DNA of 64,000 nucleotides from Dendrophyllia cribrosa (lineage: Eukaryota > Cnidaria > Anthozoa > Scleractinia > Dendrophylliidae), in assembly GCA_024195265.1 (NCBI GenBank), contig JAJLRJ010000010.1:26583676-26647675 (forward strand). The letters are read 5' to 3'. Of the stretch, positions 12,226 to 42,828 are shown piece after piece; within the stretch, counting starts at the first letter, position 1, and each line of letters starts with the position of its first letter. Made by a program: the position numbers and the translations under genes. The notes under the pieces were generated by a model. It was not told the origin of the DNA. It worked only from the letters and a program-made list of their open reading frames with translations, and made no database searches.

Positions 12226-12660
12226 AAAAAAAAGGAACCCTACCGTGAAATACATACAAACTAAACTCACTGGAGAAGATAATACGCCAATAAAATCTAA
12301 ATCATGCCTGTGGTATTTTCTGCGTTTGCGTTTACTGTAAACGCGGGCTTCTTCTCAGCCTCCTTTTCTCAGTCTCCTCGCCTTTTTTCGCTAACAAATT
12401 TTCCTTCTTATCCTTCTCGCTATCTGAACGTCTGGAACAAGATACCTCAGGCACAGGGTGAGTTGGCTTTATTCGATGGCCTTAGGGTAACAGTTGTTTT
12501 GACCTATGCAGTTGGGTTTCATATCGACTCATACCAGATGTTCGAAAGCCGATAAGTGCATGGTAATCCCGGATTAACTGCGTTTAACAGGCCAGATCAA
12601 CAGATCAAGAAGAGATCAAGAGAAAATATTTATTTTCTCTTGGCCAGATTGAATATGAAC
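12226..12660. other. Intergenic with a truncated CTGAACGTCTGGAACA element
   Basis: CGCTATCTGAACGTCTGGAACAAG (about 12419) resembles one end of the MITE at 44291-44441. The 83-codon frame at 12304 has no recognisable feature. Confidence 0.4.
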
Positions 12661-12666
12661 ACCCAG

Positions 12667-12706
12667 AGGGGGGAGGGGGGGGGAGGGGGGGGGGGGGGGG
12701 GGGGGA
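12667..12706 (+). repeat. Poly-G tract
   Basis: About 40 bases almost all G, interrupted by three A. Likely to form G-quadruplexes and liable to length error in assembly. Confidence 0.95.
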
Positions 12707-12904
12707 CTTCCATATAAAAATGACCAGTGTTAACTATTGAGCCGAAAAAAATATGACAGAATTGGTTCCTATTAGGGATACAATTCATTTGAGTCACGCC
12801 CATCAAGCGAGATTCTGATCTGGCACCTTTTAGGGTGTTTTTCGAAAATTTTCGACGAGCACCCCCGTCATTTTGATATGGGATCGCCCCCCCCCCCGGG
12901 ATAA

Positions 12905-13110
12905 TCACTCCGTTAATACGACCACCCCGTTAATACGACCACCCTCTTAATACAACCATCCGGCCCGCTAATGCGACCACCCCGTTAATACAACCATCCG
13001 GCCTGCTAATGCGACCACCCCGTTAATACGACCACCTTGTTAATATGATCACTCCGTTATACGACCTTAATAAGACCACCCCGTTAATATCGGATCACCC
13101 CGTTAAAAAG
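12905..13110. repeat. Minisatellite CCCCGTTAATACGACCA
   Basis: A dozen or so imperfect 14-17-bp units (CCGTTAATACGACCACC). Confidence 0.9.
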
Positions 13111-13128
13111 CTCAATTAATTAGGGAGA

Positions 13129-13580
13129 TTAAAGCCTGGTTTCCATATAATCGCAACGATCGCAGAGATCGTTACGATCGACGATCGCTGCGATTCTTGC
13201 GATCCTTGTGATCGCTGAGACCTCTGGTTTCCATATGATCGCAGCGATCGCAAGGAAACGTCGAGTAGGGGCCTGGATCGGATAAACTTTAAGCGGTGCA
13301 TTATGGGATACAAGGCTTTGGTGTGCAATGCTTTCTGAAACATTTTCAATCGCAAGGATCGCAAGAGTGGTTTCCATATAAAAACCTCTCGATCGCAAGG
13401 ATCGCAGAGATAGCAATTTTTCTATCTCTTCGACCGCAATCGCAAGGATCGTAACGATCGCAAGGATCGCAACGTTTTGGTTTCCATATGATCGCAAGGG
13501 TCGCACAACACTTTTTTCTGCGATCGCTGCGATCGTTGCAATCGTTGCGATCGTTGCGATTATATGGAAACCAGCCTTAA
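13129..13580. mobile_element. TTAA MITE filled with GATCGC repeats
   Basis: TTAA at 13129-13132 and 13577-13580 flank GCCTGGTTTCCATATAATCG and CGATTATATGGAAACCAGCC. The inside is dominated by CGATCGCAAGGATCGCA-type units, and the phrase GGTTTCCATATGATCGCA recurs internally, so the ends have been reduplicated inside. Open frames here reflect the repeats. Confidence 0.8.
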
Positions 13581-13747
13581 GCAATCACGACGGCGACGCG
13601 CGACGGCAGCGAGAACGGCACAAAACAATAGGTTTAATAACTGAAGCGAAAACAATGCCTCTGCACGTGCGTTTTACATTTTGGAACATTTCTTTGCCGT
13701 TCCCTGCAAAACAACAACGTCAAATGATCAAATTATATATTAGCATC

Positions 13748-14640
13748 TTATCCTTTTCACTCCCAGAGTCAATTTTGGAGACATGTAGTGTAGTTCTAAC
13801 TTTTGAGTCTGTGGACGAAATCCTATGGTGTGACCATTCAAATGAAACCTCTTCAGCAGTACTTTTGCATGTACCATTTGTTCTAACTTTTGAGTCTGTG
13901 GATGAAATCTTATGGTGTGACCATTCAAATGAAACCTCTTCAGCAGTACTTTTGCATGGTACCATTTGTTCTAACTTTTGAGTCTGTGCGCAAAATCCTA
14001 TGGTGTAAACATTCAAACGAAACCTCTTTGGCAGTACTTTTGCATGGTACTATTTGTTCTAACTTTTGAGTTTGTGGATGAAATCCTATGGTGTGACCAT
14101 TCAAATGAAACCTCTTCAGCAGTACTTTTGCATGTACCATTTGTTCTAACTTTTGAGTCTGTGGATGAAATCTTATGGTGTGACCATTCAAATGAAACCT
14201 CTTCAGCAGTACTTTTGCATGGTACCATTTGTTCTAACTTTTGAGTCTGTGCGCGAAATCCTATGGTGTAAACATTCAAACGAAACCTCTTTGGCAGTAC
14301 TTTTGCATGGTACTATTTGTTCTAACTTTTGAGTTTGTGGACGAAATCCTATGGTGTGACCATTCAAATGAAACCTCTTCAGCAGTACTTTTGCATGGTA
14401 CCATTTGTTCTAACTTTTGAGTCTGGATGAAATCCTATGGTGTAACCATTCAAAGGAAGCCTCTTCAGCAGTACTTTTGCATGGTACCATTTGTTCTAAC
14501 TTTTGAGTCTGTGGACGAAATCCTATGGTGTGACCATTCAAATGAAACCTCTTTAGTAGTACTTTTGCATGGTTTCATTTGTTTTTCAATATTTTGCAAA
14601 ATAAAATTTAGGTTCAGCACTGTATAATACATACACCATA
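13748..14640 (+). repeat. Satellite B array, nine units of 88 bp, inside a CCTTTTCACTCCC MITE
   Basis: The left flank, CCTTTTCACTCCCAGAGTCA, is the end of the MITE seen singly at 33451 and 38457. The interior monomer (GAGTCTGTGGATGAAATCCT, ATGGTGTGACCATTCAAATG, AAACCTCTTCAGCAGTACTT, TTGCATGGTACCATTTGTTC) repeats nine times, then the MITE's TTTTTCAATATTTTGCAAAA follows. A three-monomer unit of 264 bp, marked by GTGCGC(A/G)AAATCC at 13985 and 14249, is itself repeated. Confidence 0.92.
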
Positions 14641-14756
14641 AACGGGAAAGACAAATGCAAGCACCCTTGTCACCTCCTTGAGCAGATAATACACGCCTCG
14701 ATGATCGATGGCATGTGAGATGCTCTTACAATGTCAGCCTATATGCAATCATAAAC

Positions 14757-14776
14757 TATATATATATATATATATT
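14757..14776. repeat. (TA)n microsatellite
   Basis: About ten TA dinucleotides. Confidence 0.95.
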
Positions 14777-14813
14777 ATATGTAATCGAGGTGAACTGATC
14801 AACTGAAGATTCG

Positions 14814-15023
14814 CCTAATTACATCACTGAACTCATTACTGTTAAGCCTTTGTCTCGTTACAACCTAAGATCCAATAGTGAACTTTTCCTCCAGCGACCA
14901 ACGATTAAGGCTCTAGCGACCTTGGGGGACCACTCTTTTGCACTGGCAGCACCCACCCTATAGAATGAACTACCCACGGAAATAGGCCATGCCAAGTCTA
15001 TTTTAACTAGCATTAAGTATTAG
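14814..15023 (+). pseudogene. 3' end of a non-LTR (LINE) retrotransposon ORF2
   Basis: One frame reads PNYITELITVKPLSRYNLRS, then NSELFLQRPTIKALATLGDH, SFALAAPTL, stop, NELPTEIGHAKSI. The pattern GDxSFxxAAPxLWNxLP is the conserved C-terminal end of CR1/L2-type LINE polyproteins; the stop is a TAG exactly where the tryptophan TGG belongs. Severely 5'-truncated. Confidence 0.75.
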
Positions 15024-15404
15024 TTATATGTACAATAATTATTATAATGTCAGCTAGCGTTATATTGTAAGTAATTTTAATTTTTATTACTGTTATGCGC
15101 AGGTGAGCATTTACGTATGAAACCTGCGCACTATAAATGTTAAATATTATTAAAATGTTAAATATTAAATCGATGTCTGTCTATGTTGATCATGAGGGTA
15201 GTATTCCTCTGTCTCAGTCGATCAAAATTCTAACTGCATGCAGCACTACTATACTACAATGATACTACTGCTATTTATTTATTTAACTGATTTGTTTGTT
15301 TAAATTTGCATATGAAACTTTTTCATTATCTTGCATCCGTTTTCCTTTCCGTGCCGAACGATTACTCAGACAATCCAATATTCAATTCCTGCGACAAGAT
15401 CACG
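15024..15404. other. Intergenic, nothing recognised
   Basis: AT-rich; simple ATTATTAAAATGTTAAATA repetition near 15140. Confidence 0.5.
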
Positions 15405-16100
15405 TACCTTATTGGTACTAATTTTCGCGGGCACTTAATTTCGCGAAAAAAGGGTCGGCATATTTCGCGGGTCTTTATTTTCGCGATTTGGGTGCAAAAT
15501 TATTTTCTTAGGGAATTAATTTTCGCGAAAATGAAAAAAAAAAACATTTTATTTCGAGAATTTTATTATTTTACACTTCTTATTGCTGAAAATCATCAAC
15601 TCACAACAAAACCAAACTATAGAAACCGCATCGTGTACCATAGGCATAGTCAAATACATTATCCTTATGCTTAACGTCCTTTGCAATTGTATAATACAAG
15701 AAATACTTGAAAAGTATGAGACAGATTGTCGTTTCAAATGACAAAGAACCCGGGATAGATGGCCATTTCGATGAGTGTACAAAAGAGGTGCTGAAAGGAC
15801 TTGAATATGACGATAGCGATACAGATGAAGAGGTTCAAAGCAACACAGATAGTGAAATTTGACTGTTAAACTGTTGTTTATCATCTGTAGGCATGCCATA
15901 GAGCTTTTACACGTTATACACAATACGTAGACATGTGTTTCTTCATTAAATTGAGAAAACAAGAAATATAGGAGGGTATTAAATTTCGCGACATTAAAGT
16001 TCGCGGGAATTTTTTTTCGCGTCGCTTTAAGTTCGCGATTTTTTTTAAATCGCGAAAATCGCGAAATTAAAGCGACGCGAAAATTAGTACCAATAAGGTA
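15405..16100. mobile_element. TIR element TACCTTATTGGTACTAATTT, 0.7 kb
   Basis: TACCTTATTGGTACTAATTT followed by TCGCG at the left is mirrored at the right as CGCGA then AAATTAGTACCAATAAGGTA. Both subterminal zones repeat TTTCGCGAAAA / AATTTCGCGA. The terminal TA may be the target duplication. The centre holds the small acidic frame described next. Confidence 0.85.
15716..15862 (+). CDS. Small acidic frame in the TIR element, possible transposase C-terminus
   Basis: 48 codons, MRQIVVSNDKEPGIDGHFDE then CTKEVLKGLEYDDSDTDEEV and a short tail to TGA. Acidic C-terminal tails of this kind are found on pogo/Tigger-like transposases, so it may be the last piece of the autonomous parent's transposase. 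That is inference from composition and location only. Confidence 0.3.
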   Translation: MRQIVVSNDKEPGIDGHFDECTKEVLKGLEYDDSDTDEEVQSNTDSEI

Positions 16101-16611
16101 TGTGGCAGAAAGAGCGAGGCAACTGCCTGCTGGGAACTACGTTGTAACTTCCGGTTGGATAACCGGAAATAACTCCCCCAGAGCATTTCATCTCTAAAAT
16201 TATAGCTAATCCTAAAGCTAAAAGTGGTGTATAAAAACCGATCGTGTTGTTATATTTACTGTCTGGAAATTTGGCTTTCACTTTGCTTTTGTTGTTTTGT
16301 ATACATGTGTTCCTTGAAAACAGCTTGTGGGAAGTCCAAAGTATGCAAATCTGGAATTAAAAATGTGTTAAGTGACCTGAATTTGCAAGTGAACGTCGAT
16401 AATAATGATACGTGGCGTTTCAATAATAATTCAAAAGGCATTAAAATTAAAATACTTTAAAGTGACTAAAAATGAGATCAAAAATTAAAAGCCTCCTAAA
16501 GGCTCACTAACATCCACCTGCAGCAATCCATCCCATTGTCAATTGGATGTCCGATGAATGTCGAGGCTAGTTACGCCTGCTTTTAATACGTAAGGATGAA
16601 CGACCGACATA
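16101..16611. other. Intergenic, nothing recognised
   Basis: Short frames on both strands with no recognisable motif. Confidence 0.45.
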
Positions 16612-16756
16612 TAGACCCTTTTAATAATTACCACGATGCATCATTTTCCACTAATGACGTCAAACATATTCTTTTGAATTCTCTTGCAATTCAAAAGAAT
16701 ATGTTTGACGTCATTAGCGGAAAATGATGCATCGTGGTATTTATTAAAAGTGTCTA
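16612..16756. mobile_element. Palindromic MITE, TAGACCCTTTTAATAA family, copy 1
   Basis: Arms of about 70 bp: TACCACGATGCATCATTTTC, ATGACGTCAAACATATTCTT and their inverse around a short centre. Copy 2 lies inside PAK intron 5. Confidence 0.9.
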
Positions 16757-17267
16757 TAAAGACCAGGCTGTAAACGTACAATTGACTTTTATGCACCCCC
16801 CCCCCTCCCCCCGCTAGGGTGACTCCTCATCCCTGGGGTGGAGATTGTCACGTCTCTCGAGTCACGTACATTTATTACAGTCACGCGAAGCTCTTTTTTT
16901 TTACTCGAAGCACTGGAAGAAAAATTGACATATTTATTTTAAACTTTCCCTGATTGTTCCCTACCATGTGATATTTTAATATGCGATAATAAGATATGTC
17001 AACCTTTATGATACAATAGGTTCGTGTTTTTAGGTTCAATTAACCCATAATTACTTCCTATCGTGGAAACGGATCGTGTTTTTTTTTATACGCCGACGTC
17101 ACGTCGGCGACGATTAAAGGCTTTGGCTCTTTTAAAATCGTCACTAAGAACGTTTGCGTTGTTGAGATCTTGAGGAAGGAAGCGCGAAGCACGGTGGTAT
17201 TGCAAACGTCGAAACAACGCAATGGGTCACCATGGGAAGAGAAAACAACCATTTATTTCTTTGGAAT
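16757..17267. other. Intergenic, poly-C tract near 16796
   Basis: CCCCCCCCCTCCCCCC at about 16796-16811; otherwise nothing recognised. Confidence 0.5.
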
Positions 17268-17600
17268 GACGCGAAAAATAATGTGCAGTAGCAGTGATAT
17301 TGCAGTCATACTCTGCATACTGAAAGAAATCACCTAGTGATTTTTTTCGTTGTAAAAATAGTTAGAACGATGAATGAGTATGGTGATCTCATGACCCATT
17401 GCATTCGTGCACGCTCTATATGAATTGCGCAAGAAATAATGTGCAATAGCAGTGATATTGCGAAAGGAATCACCATGGTGATTTCTTTGTAAAAATATAG
17501 TTAGAACGGTGAACGAGAATATAATCACGAGGCATCATGCTCGCGCTAATAACGCGACAAATATTGCCATACAGAGGAAATTTGCCAAGGTGACTCCTTT
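17268..17600. repeat. Imperfect tandem repeat of about 165 bp
   Basis: AATAATGTGCA(G/A)TAGCAGTGATATTGC at 17276 and 17434, followed each time by GAAATCACC-type and TGTAAAAATA(TA)GTTAGAACG blocks; a third partial unit starts near 17560. The stretch 17601-18099 shows nothing further. Confidence 0.75.
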
Positions 17601-18099
17601 GTAAAAATAGTTAATAACTCGAATATTGTTTTCTTTTTACGCGTTTTCCCTAGGCCCTTTTAGAAAATTGTATTCATAATGCCGACCCGCCTTATTAATT
17701 ATTTTGATTGACTAATCCACTCTACTTCAGAAGACGAATTGGAAAAGTTTAGTCTATCTTTCAAAATTCTGGCGTTGATTTTGTAAACTTTCGATGAAAA
17801 ATTCTGATAGGTTTAGTCTAATAAATGTTGACACAGTGATTTTACTTTCGTTTGAACAATATCACAGAACACAGAACAGTGCGGCATGTTGAAAGCGGAA
17901 CCGAAGCTAACTTCGAAACTAGCAAGATGACAGTTCGACTTCCGCCATGATATAAATAAATGATACTTTAGAAGGGCTTTCACCCTGCTTATCGTTCCTC
18001 GAATAACAAAGCAACATGTGTCACAGTCTAGCCTTTGCACGCAGGAAGATAAAGAATGTTTGGTTGATGAGTAATAAAAGATTTTTTATGCGCAAATTT

Positions 18100-18394
18100 C
18101 TCAGCCAGTTTCAGGAAAGTCACCGGAAAGGAAGGGAACGAGCGCGCTTTCTGATTGGCTGAAGCGGGCGAGGTAGTTCCCAGTTTGTTCCGCGTCGTGT
18201 TGTGTGGGAGGGGGATTGAATATGCGCGCCCTGGCGATGAAACCTTCCCCAACATCTTTGCGATTGAACATTGAAACTATGAACTTTTGAGGTACGCATG
18301 TTTCAGTGGCAGAATTTTTTGTGGCATTTCATACAATAAGGATTTTTGAACAACTGGAGGAGAATTTGGCCGCTTGATACGTTTACAAAGCAAT
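18100..18394 (+). promoter_or_regulatory. PAK 5' flank, probable promoter and 5' UTR
   Basis: The stretch just upstream of the PAK ATG is richer in G+C and CpG than the introns downstream (for example around 18135-18240) and has a CCAAT-type ATTGG box at 18154-18158. No TATA box is evident at a sensible distance. The transcription start cannot be placed, and an upstream non-coding exon is possible. The start ATG (CAATATGTC) has A at -3. Confidence 0.45.
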
Positions 18395-39209
<20,815 letters not shown>

Positions 39210-39680
39210 TCAACTATCAATTAGTGCTTTGTTAATTCGGTTCAATAGAAGCGAACAGAAATTCATTAGAGTTTATTTTTTACACAAAATGTTATTTTTA
39301 TTGGTTAATTTCATTGACAGAGGCTTTTAAAAGTTTTTGTTTGTTGCTTTTTGAGCATGTACAGTGATGGAATAATGCGTTTTAGTTCTCTTTTTTTTAT
39401 AATCTATTCTGTAAATTTTATTCAGCAACATTTTATCCCCAAGCGAGAAATAGGATCGCGCGAGGGTCGACTAAAAGTAGTTGAGTTTTCATGGAATCCT
39501 CTTTGTCTATAAGGAAATCTTCCAAGATATTCGTTAATATTATCAGATAATTAAAATTTTTAAGGAGCGGGGTGTAATTACGGAGTTCCTGCTCGCGGTA
39601 GTCAATTACAATACAGGTGTATAATAAGCAATATATACCTAGTCTATATCAATAAAGACAGTGGTGTTGAATTGAATGTC
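39210..39680 (+). other. PAK: PAK 3' UTR with poly(A) signal
   Basis: AATAAA at 39651-39656 is followed by a GT-rich stretch (GTGGTGTTG, TCTCTTTGTGTC), which would give a 3' UTR of about 460 nt. Inferred from the motif; a more proximal cleavage site is not excluded. Confidence 0.6.
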
Positions 39681-40190
39681 TCTTTGTGTCTCACTGTCTA
39701 ACGTCTAATTTACCATAAGAGTTCAACTAACCCCTCCCCAACCCCGCTACTTTAGCATAAATATACATCAACCACGAGGAAGAGGATATCCAAACACCGA
39801 AAAGTGGGTTGAAAAACAAGGCGAAGCCGAGTTTTTTTAACCCACTTCGAGGTGGGGGAAAAAGCAAAAGCAAAAAACAATTCCCAGTAAATTATTAAGA
39901 AAACATATATATTCCCACGCATTATCGCAAAAAAAAAAAAATCTGCCCAAGGACGATGAGTGCAGGTAAAGCTGTTACAGATCAACTATGAAATGAATAA
40001 CAAGTCTAGACAAGAAATATAGAAAAATTAATGTGATTTTTTTTTTATTCTCAACAACCTTGTCTACCTCGATTGATACAGTTGTAGGCCCAACACTTGA
40101 AATAAAGAGTTTAACAGTTTATTATTCAAGGTTACAAAGTAGTGACCTGCCTGCATGGTTCCCGCTGTTCGCCAATGTGATATTCTCGCC
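39681..40190. other. Intergenic, ACCCACTTCGAGGTGGG element fragment
   Basis: AAGTGGGTTGAAAAAC and GTTTTTTTAACCCACTTCGA (39803-39850) form a small inverted pair, likely a MITE remnant. Confidence 0.4.
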
Positions 40191-41890
40191 TTTAGAGTTT
40201 AGCTCTGACGAGTATGTCTTTAAGGTGGCTCCATATAGTTATTGGCCAGTCTTCCAAATAAAATATACTCGATCTTATTGCTGTGTTTCGAGAGTTTTGT
40301 TTCGCGATACTAGGCATAATGTACACATACACGTAGCTTAGGCTTTCTCGTTTTCGGAGAAGTCTAATTTGGCAGTCTTGTCTCGTTACCATGGCAACCA
40401 ATGATTGAGTTGTTGGGCTGGTTGTTCAAGGCTAGCAAACTTCTCAACGGATTTTCTTGGTTTTTACACGGTAAATATTCACGATTTTGGGTGAAACAAG
40501 AAACATTCAGTAAGTCTAATCTAACAGCCACAAAAAAATCGGTACATAAATTTCGGCAATTTACTCACTTTTCGCTTTTTACGTTTATTGGGTTTGTATG
40601 TACAAAAATTGTTGTCTTTTTTATGTGATCGAGAACAAAGAAAATCCTACCAATTTGTCAATTTTTATAAAAATTCACCGTGTGGAATGCGCGCAATAAA
40701 CGTTTTAGTTACCGTAGAAACCTCTATTTTCGTGACGTCATCAAAATAAACAAACGCGCGCTCGCGCCATTTTCGTGCCCATGCCTCGCGCGCCAAAAAA
40801 CTATATGGAGCCACCTTAATCGATATACCCCTTTTACAGGAGATAATGGGGGGCTCTTTATATATCTCCCTCAGTATAAGGATTTTCTTTAAATTGGACA
40901 CCGCCGGGTGATATTGTGTGACAAACCGGGTAGAATTTTCTTGTACCGTTTTACCTTCTGTTGAAGGGCCGACTTTCTCTCCGAATTTCATTTCGGAGAG
41001 GACTTTTGAGGTACCAGAGTATCTGGATACCCTCTCAAATGTAGGCATGATTTTAATTTTCTTATATCCTCTTCAAACGTTATTTTTGAAGAGTTAGTTC
41101 GAAGGAGGAGAAATGTGTGTACTGAAATGTTTCTGTCGACTTGTAATGTGTGCGTACGTCAAGGATAGACGTTTCTTTAGATCTATTACCTTTGTAGACG
41201 CATGTATCAAAGAAAATAGTTTCTTTTTCTGAGATGTCAGCCGTAAATTTAATGGTTTGGTGATATCTGTTAGCTAGCCTGTTCAATGAACCCATTTATT
41301 TCCTTTATGCTGGTGTTCCACAGAGAGAACACGTCATCGATATCATCTTTTCCACACGAGTAGTTTTGTTTCGTTTTGACTTAATATTTCGGTCTCAACC
41401 GCTGCCATGAAAATGTTGACAAAAGCCACTGCCATTTTCGTTCCCATAGCGGTACCACGTGTTTGGAGTAATTCTCTCCATTAAACTGGAACGAATTCTC
41501 CTGCAGGATGAGTCTTAGCATTTCTTTGAGGAAATAGGTTGGGAAGTGAGGTCTGTTTCTATGGAAATTTTCGTATGCATTGCATATGGTGGTAATGCCT
41601 TCCTCCTGCGGTATGTTTGTGTACAGACTAGTATCTAGTAACATCCATTGATACAAGGATGGTGTTTTCTTGTACTTTCGTCTTCTCTGTTGTATATTTG
41701 AGATACGAGGTTTGTAGTTTGGCTATAGGCTGAAGTAGACTGTCTACAAATGATGATATTCTTTCTGTGGGTCCTCCACAGCCCGATATGATTGGTCTCT
41801 GACCGGGTTAGCTTTGTAAATCTTTGTAAGGGGGTAAAATTCTGGAATACGTGGCGGATTCGATGTTTGAGATAGCCATACATCTTTGTT
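40191..41890 (-). pseudogene. Decayed Penelope-like reverse transcriptase
   Basis: Minus-strand frames, broken by frameshifts, give in order: LWRTHRKNIIICRQST (41.77 kb); DTSLYTNIPQEEGITTICNA (41.6 kb; motif A region with the TSLYTNIP signature) and NSFQFNGENYSKH; HQTIKFTADISEKETIFFDT (41.25 kb); TRFVTQYHPAVSNLKKIL and LREIYKEPPIISCKRG (40.9 kb); KDILVRAKL and a stop (40.2 kb). These are in Penelope RT order, and no GIY-YIG endonuclease follows. It is interrupted by the MITE at 40224-40815. A different and older copy than the one at 54.5 kb. Confidence 0.8.
40224..40815. mobile_element. TTAA MITE inserted in the Penelope fragment
   Basis: Ends GGTGGCTCCATATAGTT (17 bp perfect inverted repeat) with TTAA at 40220-40223 and 40816-40819. 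Removing the element and one TTAA rejoins the minus-strand Penelope frame as GISI|KDILVRAKL. That fixes both boundaries and the target duplication to the base. Confidence 0.92.
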
Positions 41891-42241
41891 TTATTTATTT
41901 CGTCGCATCAAAGGAACCTCATTAAATTCTTGTTATTATTAAATATAAATGTAACGTATGAACTAGGCCTAAAACAGTAAAAAGTTTCACCTATTAAAAA
42001 AAATTCTATCCATCGAGTGACAAGAAAGAGATTTCCACCTTAGGTGTACAAAAAAAAAATGGCATCTCCCAAATGGCAAAATAAATCAAGTCGCTCCTCT
42101 GTTCACCATTTAAAGTACATGCAATTAACGAGATAGCCTTAAACAATTCTTCTTCTGCATAAGCTTTACTTGTAGCACTTCACGAACGAGAAGAAAAGAC
42201 GAATCGAACGCACTTTACTAAACTTTGATTATTACTAGTTT
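41891..42241. other. Intergenic, nothing recognised
   Basis: AT-rich and featureless to my reading. Confidence 0.45.
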
Positions 42242-42828
42242 AGACAAACTATAACTACAAGGAAGCACACTACACCTTCCCCAGGGTATGGCCATTACCT
42301 TACGCATGCGCACAACCATATACCCTAACAGAGGCAACCTATATTGCAAACTATAACTGCAAGGAAGCACACTACACCTTCCCCTGGGTATGTCCATTAC
42401 CTTACGCATGCGCACAACCATATACCCTAACAGAGGCAACCTATATTGCAAACTATAACTACAAGGAAGCACACTACACCTTCCCCTGGGTATGGCCATT
42501 ACCTTACGCATGCGCACAACCATATACCCTAACAGAGGCAACCTATATTACAAACTATAACTGCAAGGAAGCACACTACACCTTCCCCTCGGTATGGTCA
42601 TTACCGTACGCATGCGCACAACCATATACCCTAACAGAGGCAACCTATATTACAAACTATAACTGCAAGGAAGCACACTACACCTTCTCCTCGGTGTCGA
42701 TCGGTATTCCATGACCTTACGCATGCGCACATCCATAACACTTGGTCGTTGCAGCCATAATAGGGTTGTGCGCATGCGTAAAGTAACGGGATTGTGTTAG
42801 TGTGCTTCCTCGCAGTTATAGTTTGCAA
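42242..42828. mobile_element. Foldback element with an internal 102-bp tandem repeat
   Basis: AAACTATAACTACAAGGAAG starts at 42246 and recurs at 42348, 42450, 42552 and 42654, exactly 102 bp apart. The right end (GTGTGCTTCCTCGCAGTTAT then AGTTTGCAA, about 42800-42828) is the inverse of the unit start, so the tandem lies inside an inverted-repeat element. Each unit carries TTACGCATGCGCACAACCAT. The 107-codon minus-strand frame is three copies of one 34-codon unit and is not a gene. Confidence 0.88.

Noticed and set aside
12630..12908. Minus-strand frame with a poly-proline stretch
   Set aside because: Encoded by the poly-G tract; no coding signal around it.
13720..14627. Overlapping frames on both strands
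   Set aside because: Artefacts of the satellite B array.
42218..42541. Repeat protein of 34-residue units
   Set aside because: It follows from a 102-bp non-coding tandem repeat inside a foldback element.
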